64,000 nt of DNA, from positions 372,001-436,000 of the forward strand of contig NZ_FQZZ01000002.1 of NCBI RefSeq assembly GCF_900142185.1, given 5' to 3'. The translations under genes and the position numbers were made by a program. How positions within the stretch are numbered: the first letter of the stretch is position 1; every line of letters starts with the position of its first letter. The notes under the pieces are model-generated. The model had not been told where the DNA came from. It searched no databases and was given only the letters and a program-made list of their open reading frames with translations. Positions 24,787 to 31,606 of the stretch are shown here, one piece after another. This DNA comes from Lutimaribacter pacificus. Lineage in GTDB: Bacteria > Pseudomonadota > Alphaproteobacteria > Rhodobacterales > Rhodobacteraceae.

Positions 24787-25701
24787 TCACAGGGGTTTGC
24801 GTTTCTTCCTTGAACGCCCAGAAAGCCGCCCGTCGATCGCCAGCAGCCCGATGGCGATCAGGCCCATTCCGGCATAGTGCCTCGGGGCCAGTTCCTCGCC
24901 CAGGACAAGCGTGCCCAGCAGGATCGCGCTGACCGGAACCAGCAGCGTGACCAGCGCGGTATTCACCGCCCCGGCCGAGGCAAGGATGCGGAAGAAGATC
25001 ACATAGGCCAGCGCCGTCGACACGATGGCCAGCGCCAGAACCGCCGCGATCACCGGCAGGCCGGGGGGCGGCAGTGTCCACGGCCGGTCGGTCACGGCGA
25101 CGATGGGCAGCATCATGGCCGTCGTTGCGACAAGCTGGCCGAACGCGACCTGCGTGGCACTCAGCCTCATCGCCTTGAACCTGCGCCCGAAAACCGAGGC
25201 GAACCCGTAGGACAGCGCCGCCCCCAGACAGGCCAGCATTCCCAGCGATGCGATGCCCGCCCCGGTCACGACATTACCCCTCAGCAGAACCACCACGCCC
25301 AGGAACCCGAACAGGATGCCCGTGGCCTTGTTGGGCGCCATGCGTTCGTCGGCCAGCAGGAAATGTGCCACGACAATGGAAAAGATCGGCGTGGTGGCGT
25401 TCAGGATCGAGGCAAGGCCGCTGGGTATCGTGGTCTGCGCCCAGAACAGCAGGCTGAACGGTATCATGTTGTTCAGCAGCCCCATGACGAGGAACGCGCC
25501 GGTTGCACCCCCGGCGAGGGGCCACGCCTCACCCCGCATCCGCAGGATCGCACCCAGGGCCAGCGCCGCGATGCCGGTGCGCAGCACCACGACGGTCAGC
25601 GGGGGCAGGTCCCGAATCGCGATGGCAACGAAGAAGAACGACCCGCCCCAGAGGATCGAAAGCAGGAACAGCAGCGCCCAGTCCTGTAATGTCATACGCA
25701 T
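24787..25701 (-). CDS. DMT-family (EamA) transporter
   Basis: 304 residues with ten hydrophobic segments in two EamA repeats; LLFLLSILWGGSFFFVAIAI opens the first and ACLGAALSYGFASVFGRR the second. It is an inner-membrane exporter of amino acids or other metabolites in most studied cases. The C-terminus is basic (RLSGRSRKKRKPL). It is divergent from the AdaA-like gene. Confidence 0.9.
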   Translation of the reverse strand: MRMTLQDWALLFLLSILWGGSFFFVAIAIRDLPPLTVVVLRTGIAALALGAILRMRGEAWPLAGGATGAFLVMGLLNNMIPFSLLFWAQTTIPSGLASILNATTPIFSIVVAHFLLADERMAPNKATGILFGFLGVVVLLRGNVVTGAGIASLGMLACLGAALSYGFASVFGRRFKAMRLSATQVAFGQLVATTAMMLPIVAVTDRPWTLPPPGLPVIAAVLALAIVSTALAYVIFFRILASAGAVNTALVTLLVPVSAILLGTLVLGEELAPRHYAGMGLIAIGLLAIDGRLSGRSRKKRKPL

Positions 25702-25829
25702 GGCATTTGTCCGTGATGCAGAAAGATGCCCGAGCTCTACCGCTTTGCACCTTTCCGCACTGGCCGTTTTCGGACGTCATCACCGGCGCGATCTCGCCTT
25801 GCGCCGTGGCGGGGGGTAAACTCTGCCCC

Positions 25830-26390
25830 ATGTTCGATTTCGACACATGCAACGCGGCGCGGCTGAGGCGCGACCCCGCCTTCGACGGAAAGTTCTTTAC
25901 GGCTGTCCGCACGACGATGATCTATTGCCGCCCGGTCTGTCCGGTAAAGCAGCCGCTGACGGCGAATGTCAGCTACTACCCGACCGCCGCCGCGGCCGAG
26001 CAGGCAGGATACCGCCCCTGCCTGCGCTGCCGCCCCGAAACCGCGCCGTTCTGCGCGGCCTGGAACGGCACCCGCACCACGGTCGCGCGCGCGCTGAAAC
26101 TGATCGAGGCGGGCGCGCTGGATACCGGCACGGTCGCGGAGCTGGCGGCGCGGCTGGGTGTCGGCGCACGACACCTGACGCGGCTGTTCGCGGATCATGT
26201 CGGCGCCTCGCCGGTTCAGACCGCGCAGACCCTGCGCATCGGGCGTGCCAAGCGGCTGCTGGACGAAACCACGCTGCCGGTCACGGATATCGCGTTCCGG
26301 GCGGGGTTCGGCAGCGTCCGGCGGTTCAACGCGGCCTTCCTGAAACTCTATGGCCGCCCGCCCTCGTCGATCCGCAGGCCAAAGGGATGA
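25830..26390 (+). CDS. AdaA-like methylphosphotriester-sensing transcriptional activator
   Basis: 186 residues. The N-terminal Ada zinc domain has all four cysteines, Cys33 and Cys37 (IYCRPVCP) and Cys64 and Cys67 (YRPCLRCRPE). It is followed by an AraC-type double helix-turn-helix (about 85-180; VAELAARLGVGARHLTRLF, VTDIAFRAGFGSVRRFNAAF). In Ada, transfer of a methyl from DNA phosphotriesters to the first Cys switches on the regulon. Here the O6-methyltransferase half is a separate gene whose ATG overlaps the TGA, so E. coli Ada is split in two, as in Bacillus AdaA/AdaB. Confidence 0.9.
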   Translation: MFDFDTCNAARLRRDPAFDGKFFTAVRTTMIYCRPVCPVKQPLTANVSYYPTAAAAEQAGYRPCLRCRPETAPFCAAWNGTRTTVARALKLIEAGALDTGTVAELAARLGVGARHLTRLFADHVGASPVQTAQTLRIGRAKRLLDETTLPVTDIAFRAGFGSVRRFNAAFLKLYGRPPSSIRRPKG

Positions 26391-26911
26391 GCGGGCTGTA
26401 TTATACCCATATCGCCAGCCCGGTCGGGCAGCTTCTGGTGGCGGGCACCGGTGACGCCCTGCATTTCCTGAGCTTCCCGTCGGGGCACAAGGCGTTCGGC
26501 CCGCGTGCGGACTGGCGGCAGGCCGATGCGCCGTTTCGTGAGGTCGCGCGCCAGCTCGACGCCTATTTCGCCGGTGACCTGCAACGGTTCGACCTGCCCC
26601 TGCACCTGTCGGGCACCGCCTTTCAGAACAGCGTCTGGCGCTACCTTGCCGATATCCCGTTCGGCGACACGCGCAGCTACGGCCAGATCGCGGCAGAGCT
26701 TGGCCGCCCGAAGGCCAGCCGCGCGGTCGGCGCCGCCAACGGCAACAACCCGCTGCCGGTCATCCTGCCCTGCCACCGTGTCCTTGGGGCCGACGGATCG
26801 CTGACCGGATTCGGCGGCGGCATCCCGGTCAAGGAGTTTCTTTTGCGGCACGAAGGCGTTTTGCCCCGGAATCGCGGGTCCGCTACCCGCCTTTTTAACG
26901 GTTTTTCGTAA
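26387..26911 (+). CDS. ogt: Methylated-DNA--protein-cysteine methyltransferase
   Basis: 174 residues. It has FQNSVWRYLADIPFGDTRSYGQIA, the SRAVGAANGNNP DNA-binding segment and the acceptor motif LPCHRV (Cys129), the full O6-alkylguanine-DNA alkyltransferase fold. It directly removes O6-alkyl groups from guanine in a suicide reaction. It is coupled to the AdaA-like gene (ATGA). The last ~14 codons after EGVLP have no family counterpart and lie over an intrinsic terminator (26874-26896); the stop codon comes 13 bp beyond its T-run. Confidence 0.94.
   Translation: MSGLYYTHIASPVGQLLVAGTGDALHFLSFPSGHKAFGPRADWRQADAPFREVARQLDAYFAGDLQRFDLPLHLSGTAFQNSVWRYLADIPFGDTRSYGQIAAELGRPKASRAVGAANGNNPLPVILPCHRVLGADGSLTGFGGGIPVKEFLLRHEGVLPRNRGSATRLFNGFS
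26874..26896 (+). terminator. Intrinsic terminator inside the ogt coding end
   Basis: GCGGGT-CCGCT-ACCCGC hairpin followed by C and five T residues. It lies upstream of the ogt stop codon (26909-26911), so terminated transcripts would lack a stop codon. Confidence 0.7.
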
Positions 26912-26914
26912 AAA

Positions 26915-26931
26915 CCTATCCGTTCGGATAT
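26915..26931. repeat. TATCCG-N2-CGGATA element, left copy
   Basis: CCTATCCGTTCGGATAT. Its reverse complement matches 27213-27229 at 16 of 17 bases. Internally it is a 6+2+6 inverted repeat, so it could be an operator as well as one half of a flanking inverted pair. Confidence 0.6.
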
Positions 26932-26954
26932 TCGGCTGTCCCTATGTTCGGGGT

Positions 26955-27195
26955 GCCTATCCCACCGTCCGCGGGCTTTTGTCGGGCGACTCGATTAGAA
27001 ACAGGGGTGTCGCAAGACACAACATCAACTCCACAAGGTATTGGCTGGCCGCACCGTACTCTCTCACACTCTCTCACATCACCGGGCGGCCAGCCGGTCC
27101 AGATCAGCAGACCATCCGTTCCCTCACGGATCAGGTTGCCAAAGGTCTTAACAGGATACGGGGCGTATCGCTTGGTCGATACGCCCCTTCTTTTT
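26955..27195 (+). ncRNA. Candidate structured non-coding RNA (family not recognised)
   Basis: Ordered helices: GTGTC-GCAA-GACAC with a GNRA tetraloop (27007-27020); a 10-bp stem GGCTGGCCGC/GCGGCCAGCC (27043-27052 with 27086-27095), extended by CCG/CGG, displaying a loop with two exact copies of ACTCTCTCAC (27058-27077); ATCCGT/ACGGAT (27114-27131); a possible enclosing helix CAACT/GGTTG (27026-27030 with 27134-27138); and an 11-bp terminator. It does not match the motifs I know for tmRNA, RNase P, SRP or 6S RNA. The 5' end is uncertain and no clear promoter is visible. Confidence 0.6.
27160..27195 (+). terminator. Strong intrinsic terminator of the RNA candidate
   Basis: Perfect 11-bp stem GGGGCGTATCG/CGATACGCCCC, loop CTTGGT, then TTCTTTTT. 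Confidence 0.88.
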
Positions 27196-27212
27196 CAGCG
27201 GCGCCCGGCCAC

Positions 27213-27229
27213 ATATCCGAACGGCTAGG
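27213..27229. repeat. TATCCG-N2-CGGATA element, right copy
   Basis: ATATCCGAACGGCTAGG is the inverted counterpart of 26915-26931 with one mismatch. It lies 18 bp after the terminator T-run. Confidence 0.6.
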
Positions 27230-27328
27230 GAAATAGACGCATGGGCGCATCGCCTATTCAGGTGGGTCGCCGCGGGTTGGGGAAGAATCGGTTTACGGTT
27301 CAGGGAATGTCACGCAGGGGATCGAGAC

Positions 27329-27523
27329 ATGCTTGCCATGCTTAAGACGCTGGGCCCGCAACCGGCTGCAAATCCGAAACATGCGGCACCCGGCAAGACC
27401 GGGACGCGCCAGACCCGCGCCGGGATGGTGACGCGGGACGAGGTTTCACGCCTGTTTCGCCATGATCTGGACAAGCTCAGCGACCGGGCCGCGCGCCTGT
27501 CGCAGACCCGCCCGAACAGCTGA
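27329..27523 (+). CDS. Small hypothetical protein
   Basis: 64 residues, basic, without membrane segment or recognisable domain. The C-terminal half (DEVSRLFRHDLDKLSDRAARLSQTR) looks like an amphipathic helix. Codon usage in the second half is GC3-rich like neighbouring genes, and AGGGG lies nine bases before the ATG. A second in-frame ATG four codons on is possible. It converges with the minus-strand membrane protein gene, with 9 bp between the stops. The function is unknown. Confidence 0.5.
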   Translation: MLAMLKTLGPQPAANPKHAAPGKTGTRQTRAGMVTRDEVSRLFRHDLDKLSDRAARLSQTRPNS

Positions 27524-27532
27524 AAACCGGCC

Positions 27533-27949
27533 TTACAGAATCGCCGAAGTCAGCGCCGCGCTGGCAATGCCATAGCCCGCGAACACGAACATCAGCGCGT
27601 AGTTCAGCGTGATATTGCGGAATCGCGAGGCAACGGCCCCCAGAACACCGCCCAGAAGCGCCAGGTGCGCCACGGCGACAAAGGCCATGAGCGGCAGGTA
27701 ATTCGCCGCGTCCGGCGTGATGCCGGGACCGACAAACAGGGTCGTCATCAGGCCGATGGCCAGGCCCACCGGAACCATCATGATCCCCGTCATCACCAGC
27801 TTTGCCGAACCCGGCCGGTTCGGCATCGCGGCCTTTACGCGGCTGTTCCTGCGCACCGCGTCCACATCGGCCGGCCCCGCCAGCATCTCCACCTCTCCCG
27901 AACGCTGCTGAATCCGCGCAATACGCTCGTGAAAACTCTGCTGGACCAT
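27533..27949 (-). CDS. Hypothetical small membrane protein
   Basis: 138 residues. A soluble N-terminal stretch of about 50 residues (HERIARIQQRSGEVEML, helical) is followed by three hydrophobic segments (LVMTGIMMVPVGLAIGLMTT; YLPLMAFVAVAHLALLGGVL; LNYALMFVFAGYGIASAAL). No domain is recognised. The ATG at 27949 has GAGAGGGAACG directly upstream, which makes it more likely than the ATG 12 codons earlier. An inverted repeat GTGACA-N9-TGTCAC lies 30 bp before the start. Confidence 0.72.
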   Translation of the reverse strand: MVQQSFHERIARIQQRSGEVEMLAGPADVDAVRRNSRVKAAMPNRPGSAKLVMTGIMMVPVGLAIGLMTTLFVGPGITPDAANYLPLMAFVAVAHLALLGGVLGAVASRFRNITLNYALMFVFAGYGIASAALTSAIL

Positions 27950-27978
27950 CGTTCCCTCTCCCGATTCCAGTACCCTCT

Positions 27979-27999
27979 GTGACAACCATGGGCTGTCAC
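27979..27999. promoter_or_regulatory. Inverted repeat GTGACA-N9-TGTCAC
   Basis: Perfect 6-bp arms 30 bp before the start of the membrane-protein gene at 27949. A further palindrome TTGACGTCAA (28034-28043) lies upstream and also offers a TTGACG -35-like box on the minus strand. Candidate operator/promoter region only. Confidence 0.35.
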
Positions 28000-28079
28000 C
28001 GCGTCAGGAACTGGGAGGATTTGTGCCATTTTTTTGACGTCAAGGTTAACGCCACAAGGGAAACGCCACGCCGCGCCGG

Positions 28080-28730
28080 TCAGACGCGGGCGAAATCCTT
28101 TTTGCCGGTGTCGAAATACTCCAGCGACCCCTCGCCGATATCGGTCCAAAGCCCGTGCAGCGACAGCTTTCCGTCCTCGACCGCCTCGGAAACGAAGGGA
28201 AAGGTCATCAGGTTTTCAAGGCTGACCAGCACCGCCTGTTTCTCCAGCGCGTTGCGCCGCGATTCGGTGTTCTCGATCTCTTTTACGCGCTCGTAACCGG
28301 GGCGCAGGATGTCCATCCAGCGTCCGACGAAGCTGGATTTTTCCTCAAGCTCGGGGGCGTGGCCGGAACACATGTCCAGGCAGCCCTGCACACCGCCGCA
28401 ATTGGAATGGCCCAGCACGATGATATGCGCGACCTTCAGCGCGTTGACCGCGTATTCCACCGCCGCCGAGGTGCCGTGCTGCTGCCCGTCGGGTTTGTGC
28501 GGCGGCACCAGGTTGGCGATGTTGCGGTGGATGAAGAACTCGCCCTGGTCCGCCCCGAAGATCGAGGTCACGTGAACCCGGCTGTCGCAGCAGGAAATGA
28601 CCATCGCCCGCGGGTGCTGCCCGCTTTCGGCAAGGCGGCGGTACCAGCTTTCGTTTTCCTGGTAGGTGGTGGCCTTCCAGCCCTGATAGCGGTGGACCAG
28701 ATAGCTTGGCAGGGGCTTGGCGTGCTGCAT
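28080..28730 (-). CDS. Beta-class carbonic anhydrase
   Basis: 216 residues. Zinc ligands are Cys47, His108 and Cys111 (SCCDSR, GHSNCGG), with the Asp-Arg dyad Asp49/Arg51; GTSAAVEYAVNAL completes the type. It interconverts CO2 and bicarbonate in the cytoplasm for carboxylation reactions and pH balance. It is a monocistronic-looking gene with about 130 bp free downstream. The length and motif set are fully normal. Confidence 0.94.
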   Translation of the reverse strand: MQHAKPLPSYLVHRYQGWKATTYQENESWYRRLAESGQHPRAMVISCCDSRVHVTSIFGADQGEFFIHRNIANLVPPHKPDGQQHGTSAAVEYAVNALKVAHIIVLGHSNCGGVQGCLDMCSGHAPELEEKSSFVGRWMDILRPGYERVKEIENTESRRNALEKQAVLVSLENLMTFPFVSEAVEDGKLSLHGLWTDIGEGSLEYFDTGKKDFARV

Positions 28731-28879
28731 GTCACCTCTCGTCGTCTTTCGATCTGCACGGCGTCATAGACGGTATTCGACGCGAATTCGAGAGGAAAGA
28801 CCACACCGCCTAAACCTTTTGGAAGGGTGCAGGGGGCAGGTTCGGCACCCGTGGGGGCAGGAACATCAGGGGTGAGAAT

Positions 28880-29260
28880 TTGGAACAGGTCACGGTATTG
28901 CAAACCGATGAGCGGGTTCGCCTGGACCATGACAGGCTGGGCGAACTGTATGAACGGCTGGGCCCCTCGGGGGCCGAGGATGTCGTTTGCCGCGCGATGG
29001 AGGAACTGGCCGCGCGGCTGGCGCAGATCGACCGCGACTATCGCGCGGGCCACCGGGCCGAGCTGCGCAAGGGCGCGCGGGCGCTGGCCGCCATCGCCGA
29101 CCAGATCGGCATGAATACGCTGGCACGCGTCGGGCGCGACGTCACGCGATGCGTGGATACGGGCGATCACGTGGCGCTGACGGCGGTTCTGGCGCGGCTT
29201 TTCCGGTCGGGCGAACGCTCGCTCACGGCGGTGTGGGACATGCAGGGGCTGTCGGTCTGA
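28880..29260 (+). CDS. Hypothetical HPt-like helical protein (TTG start)
   Basis: 126 residues, nearly all alpha-helical (LYERLGPSGAEDVVCRAMEELAARLAQ; AGHRAELRKGARALAAIADQIGMNTLARVGRDV). Size and helix pattern recall a histidine phosphotransfer bundle. The usual HxxKG is only loosely matched (HRAELRKGAR), so this is a tentative resemblance. No ATG or GTG fits; TTG at 28880 is preceded by AGGGGTGAG. It lies between the carbonic anhydrase (divergent) and the aminopeptidase gene, which follows after 70 bp. Confidence 0.65.
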   Translation: MEQVTVLQTDERVRLDHDRLGELYERLGPSGAEDVVCRAMEELAARLAQIDRDYRAGHRAELRKGARALAAIADQIGMNTLARVGRDVTRCVDTGDHVALTAVLARLFRSGERSLTAVWDMQGLSV

Positions 29261-29330
29261 CAAGGGCCTTGCAGGCGGGACGCAGGGGGGTAACCTGCGC
29301 GGCAGGAACCGCAGCAGGGAGTACCAGTGC

Positions 29331-30713
29331 ATGACGCCCCAATTCGCAGACGCCACCGACAGCGCCATCCCCGTCCACGTGATCGAAGAGGGCGCTCAGG
29401 ACGCATGGGCCAATGATCGGCCGCCGCGTGTGCAGGCATGGGTCAGGGCCAACGGCTTTACCGGCGCACTGGGCTGGCACCTGCTGATTCCGGGCGATGA
29501 CGGTGCCCCCGCTGCCGTCCTGGCGGGCTATGGCACGGCAGCGGCACGGGCGCGCGGGCGGTTCCACCTGGCGGCGATGGCCGCGACCCTGCCCGAAGGC
29601 ACCTACCGCATCGCCTCGGGCCTGCCCGAAAGCGACACCGAGACCGAGGCGCTGGGCTGGCTTCTGTCGGGCTACGCCTTCGCCCGATACAAGGCGCAGG
29701 AGGCCGGCAAGGCCCGCCTCGTCGCACCCGAGGGGACCGATGCCGCCCGGCTGCAAACCATCGCTGCGGGCGAATGCCTGACCCGCGACCTGATCAACAC
29801 CCCCGCCAGCGACATGGGCCCCGAGGCGCTGGACCAGGCGGCGCGCGATCTGGCGGCTGATTTCGGCGCCGCCGTCACCGTCACGGCGGGCGACGACCTG
29901 CTGGCGCAGAACCTGCCGCTGATCCACACGGTCGGCCGCGCCGCCGCGCAGGCCCCGCGCCTGATCGACATGCGCTGGGGCGATGCCGGCCCGGCGCTGA
30001 CGCTGGTGGGCAAGGGCGTCTGCTTCGATACCGGCGGGCTGAACCTGAAACCCGGCGCGTCGATGGGACTGATGAAAAAGGACATGGGCGGCGCCGCCAC
30101 GGTGTTGGGGCTGGCGCGCATGATCATGGCGCTGAAGCTGCCGCTGCGCCTGCGTGTCCTGATCCCGGCGGTCGAAAACAGCGTCGCGGGCAACAGCTTT
30201 CGCCCCGGCGATATCCTGACCGCGCGGAACGGCAAGACGGTCGAGATCAACAACACCGATGCCGAGGGGCGGCTGGTGCTGGCGGACGCGCTGACGCTGG
30301 GCGCCGAAGACAGCCCCGACCTGATGATCTCGATGGCGACCCTCACCGGCGCCGCGCGGGTGGCCGTGGGGCCGGACCTTGCGCCCTTCTACACCGATGA
30401 TGACGCGATGGCGCAGGCGGTGTCCGACGCCGCCGCGCAGGTGGCCGATCCGGTCTGGCGGATGCCGTTCTGGGAGCCGTATGAGAAGATGATCGAACCC
30501 GGCATCGCCGATCTCGACAACGCGCCCTCGGGCGGCTTCGCGGGCTCGATCACCGCCGCGCTGTTCCTGCGCCGCTTTGCCGGCGACACGCCCTATACCC
30601 ATTTCGACATCTACGGCTGGAACCCGACGCCCGCGCCCGCCCGCCCCAAGGGCGGCGTGGGGCAGGGCGCGCGCGCCCTGCTGGATGCGCTGCCGCAGGT
30701 GCTGGGGCTGTGA
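29331..30713 (+). CDS. M17 leucyl aminopeptidase family protein
   Basis: 460 residues. The C-terminal catalytic domain has VGKGVCFDTGGLNLKP (metal Lys and Asp), MKKDMGGAA and the family signature NTDAEGRLVLADAL (metal Asp and Glu). The N-terminal domain is short, as in the PepB/alphaproteobacterial branch. It is a cytoplasmic dinuclear-metal aminopeptidase releasing N-terminal residues from peptides. Its TGA overlaps the GTG of the NlpC/P60 gene, suggesting a joint role in peptide or muropeptide turnover. Confidence 0.93.
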   Translation: MTPQFADATDSAIPVHVIEEGAQDAWANDRPPRVQAWVRANGFTGALGWHLLIPGDDGAPAAVLAGYGTAAARARGRFHLAAMAATLPEGTYRIASGLPESDTETEALGWLLSGYAFARYKAQEAGKARLVAPEGTDAARLQTIAAGECLTRDLINTPASDMGPEALDQAARDLAADFGAAVTVTAGDDLLAQNLPLIHTVGRAAAQAPRLIDMRWGDAGPALTLVGKGVCFDTGGLNLKPGASMGLMKKDMGGAATVLGLARMIMALKLPLRLRVLIPAVENSVAGNSFRPGDILTARNGKTVEINNTDAEGRLVLADALTLGAEDSPDLMISMATLTGAARVAVGPDLAPFYTDDDAMAQAVSDAAAQVADPVWRMPFWEPYEKMIEPGIADLDNAPSGGFAGSITAALFLRRFAGDTPYTHFDIYGWNPTPAPARPKGGVGQGARALLDALPQVLGL

Positions 30714-31546
30714 CCGACCGGCGCACGCATTTCGCCAATCCCCACGTGGCGCATGACAGCCTCAGGGGCCAGGTGGATGCGCCGCGCTTCTCCGCCGGAA
30801 AGCGGATGGCCGTCACCCGCCCGGTCGCGCCGGTTCATGCCCGCCCCGACGATCCCGCGCTCGACCGGCAGGCGTTGTTTGGCCATCCGGTCACGGTGCT
30901 TGAGATCCGCGACGGTATGGCCTTCGCCCGGTGCGAAACGATGGGCCATGTGGGATACATGCCCGCCGATTGCCTCGGGCCCTGGCTGGCGCCGACCCAT
31001 CGGGTTGCGGCCCGCGCGACGCTGCTGTTCGACCGGCCCGATTTCAAGTCGCCCGATCCGCTGGCGCTGTCCTGCGGGGCGCTTGTCACCGTGGCCGGGA
31101 CCGAGGCGCGCTATGCCCGGCTTGCCGGCGGCGGTTTCGCCATCGCCGGTCACCTCGCCCCGCTGGACCAACCCGAACCCGACCCCGTCACTGTCGCCGA
31201 ACGCCTGACCGGCACGCCTTACCTCTGGGGCGGCAACTCGGCCTTCGGGATCGACTGTTCCGGCCTCGTGCAGATCGCCTGCCATGCCTGCGGCATCGCC
31301 TGCCCCGGCGACAGCGACCAGCAGGAAACCGCGCTGGGCCACACGCTGCCCCCCGGCACCCCGCCCGAACGCGGCGACCTGCTGTTCTGGCCCGGCCATG
31401 TCGCCTGGGTCGCCGATGCCGACACGCTGCTGCACGCCAACGCGTGTCACATGGCCGTGGCGTTCGAGCCGATGCAGCAGGCCATCGCGCGGATCGCGGC
31501 GCAGGGCGATGGCCCCGTCACCCGCCACGCGCGCCTGACCGCCTGA
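30710..31546 (+). CDS. NlpC/P60-family cysteine peptidase with N-terminal SH3-like region
   Basis: 278 residues. An N-terminal SH3b-like part (about 30-155, GHPVTVLEIRDGMAFARCETMGHVGYMP) precedes an NlpC/P60 domain with catalytic Cys183 (IDCSGLVQ) and His230 (WPGHVAWV). It resembles the dipeptidyl-peptidase VI type that cleaves gamma-D-Glu-diamino acid bonds of cell-wall peptides. No signal peptide is visible, so it probably acts in the cytoplasm on recycled muropeptides. The GTG start overlaps the aminopeptidase stop. Confidence 0.9.
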   Translation: MTDRRTHFANPHVAHDSLRGQVDAPRFSAGKRMAVTRPVAPVHARPDDPALDRQALFGHPVTVLEIRDGMAFARCETMGHVGYMPADCLGPWLAPTHRVAARATLLFDRPDFKSPDPLALSCGALVTVAGTEARYARLAGGGFAIAGHLAPLDQPEPDPVTVAERLTGTPYLWGGNSAFGIDCSGLVQIACHACGIACPGDSDQQETALGHTLPPGTPPERGDLLFWPGHVAWVADADTLLHANACHMAVAFEPMQQAIARIAAQGDGPVTRHARLTA

Positions 31547-31547
31547 T

Positions 31548-31574
31548 CTTCATCGTTCCACAAATACTCACTGG
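31548..31574. repeat. Intergenic element fragment
   Basis: CTTCATCGTTCCACAAATAC then TCACTGG, a degenerate copy of the 12793-12825 element, between the convergent NlpC/P60 and polA genes. Confidence 0.45.
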
Positions 31575-31606
31575 AAACGCTGGCCGCGCAGTCCGACGGC
31601 CCGCCC

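Larger units (their letters stand above)
26912..27328. other. 417-bp gene-free region with structured RNA candidate
   Basis: Short open frames here have no coding character. The region holds two TATCCG-type elements (26915-26931, 27213-27229) bracketing a multi-hairpin segment with a strong terminator. I see nothing recognisable between 27230 and 27328 beyond the leader of the small gene at 27329. Confidence 0.7.

Noticed and set aside
26912-27240. tmRNA, RNase P, SRP or 6S RNA identity for the structured RNA
   Set aside because: No tag-peptide frame or T-arm/CCA end, no RNase P core, no SRP GGAAGCAGC loop, and no long central-bubble hairpin typical of 6S could be found.
27979-28043. CRISPR or phage attachment site suggested by short palindromes
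   Set aside because: Only isolated inverted repeats; no regular spacing and no cas, integrase or transposase gene in the window.
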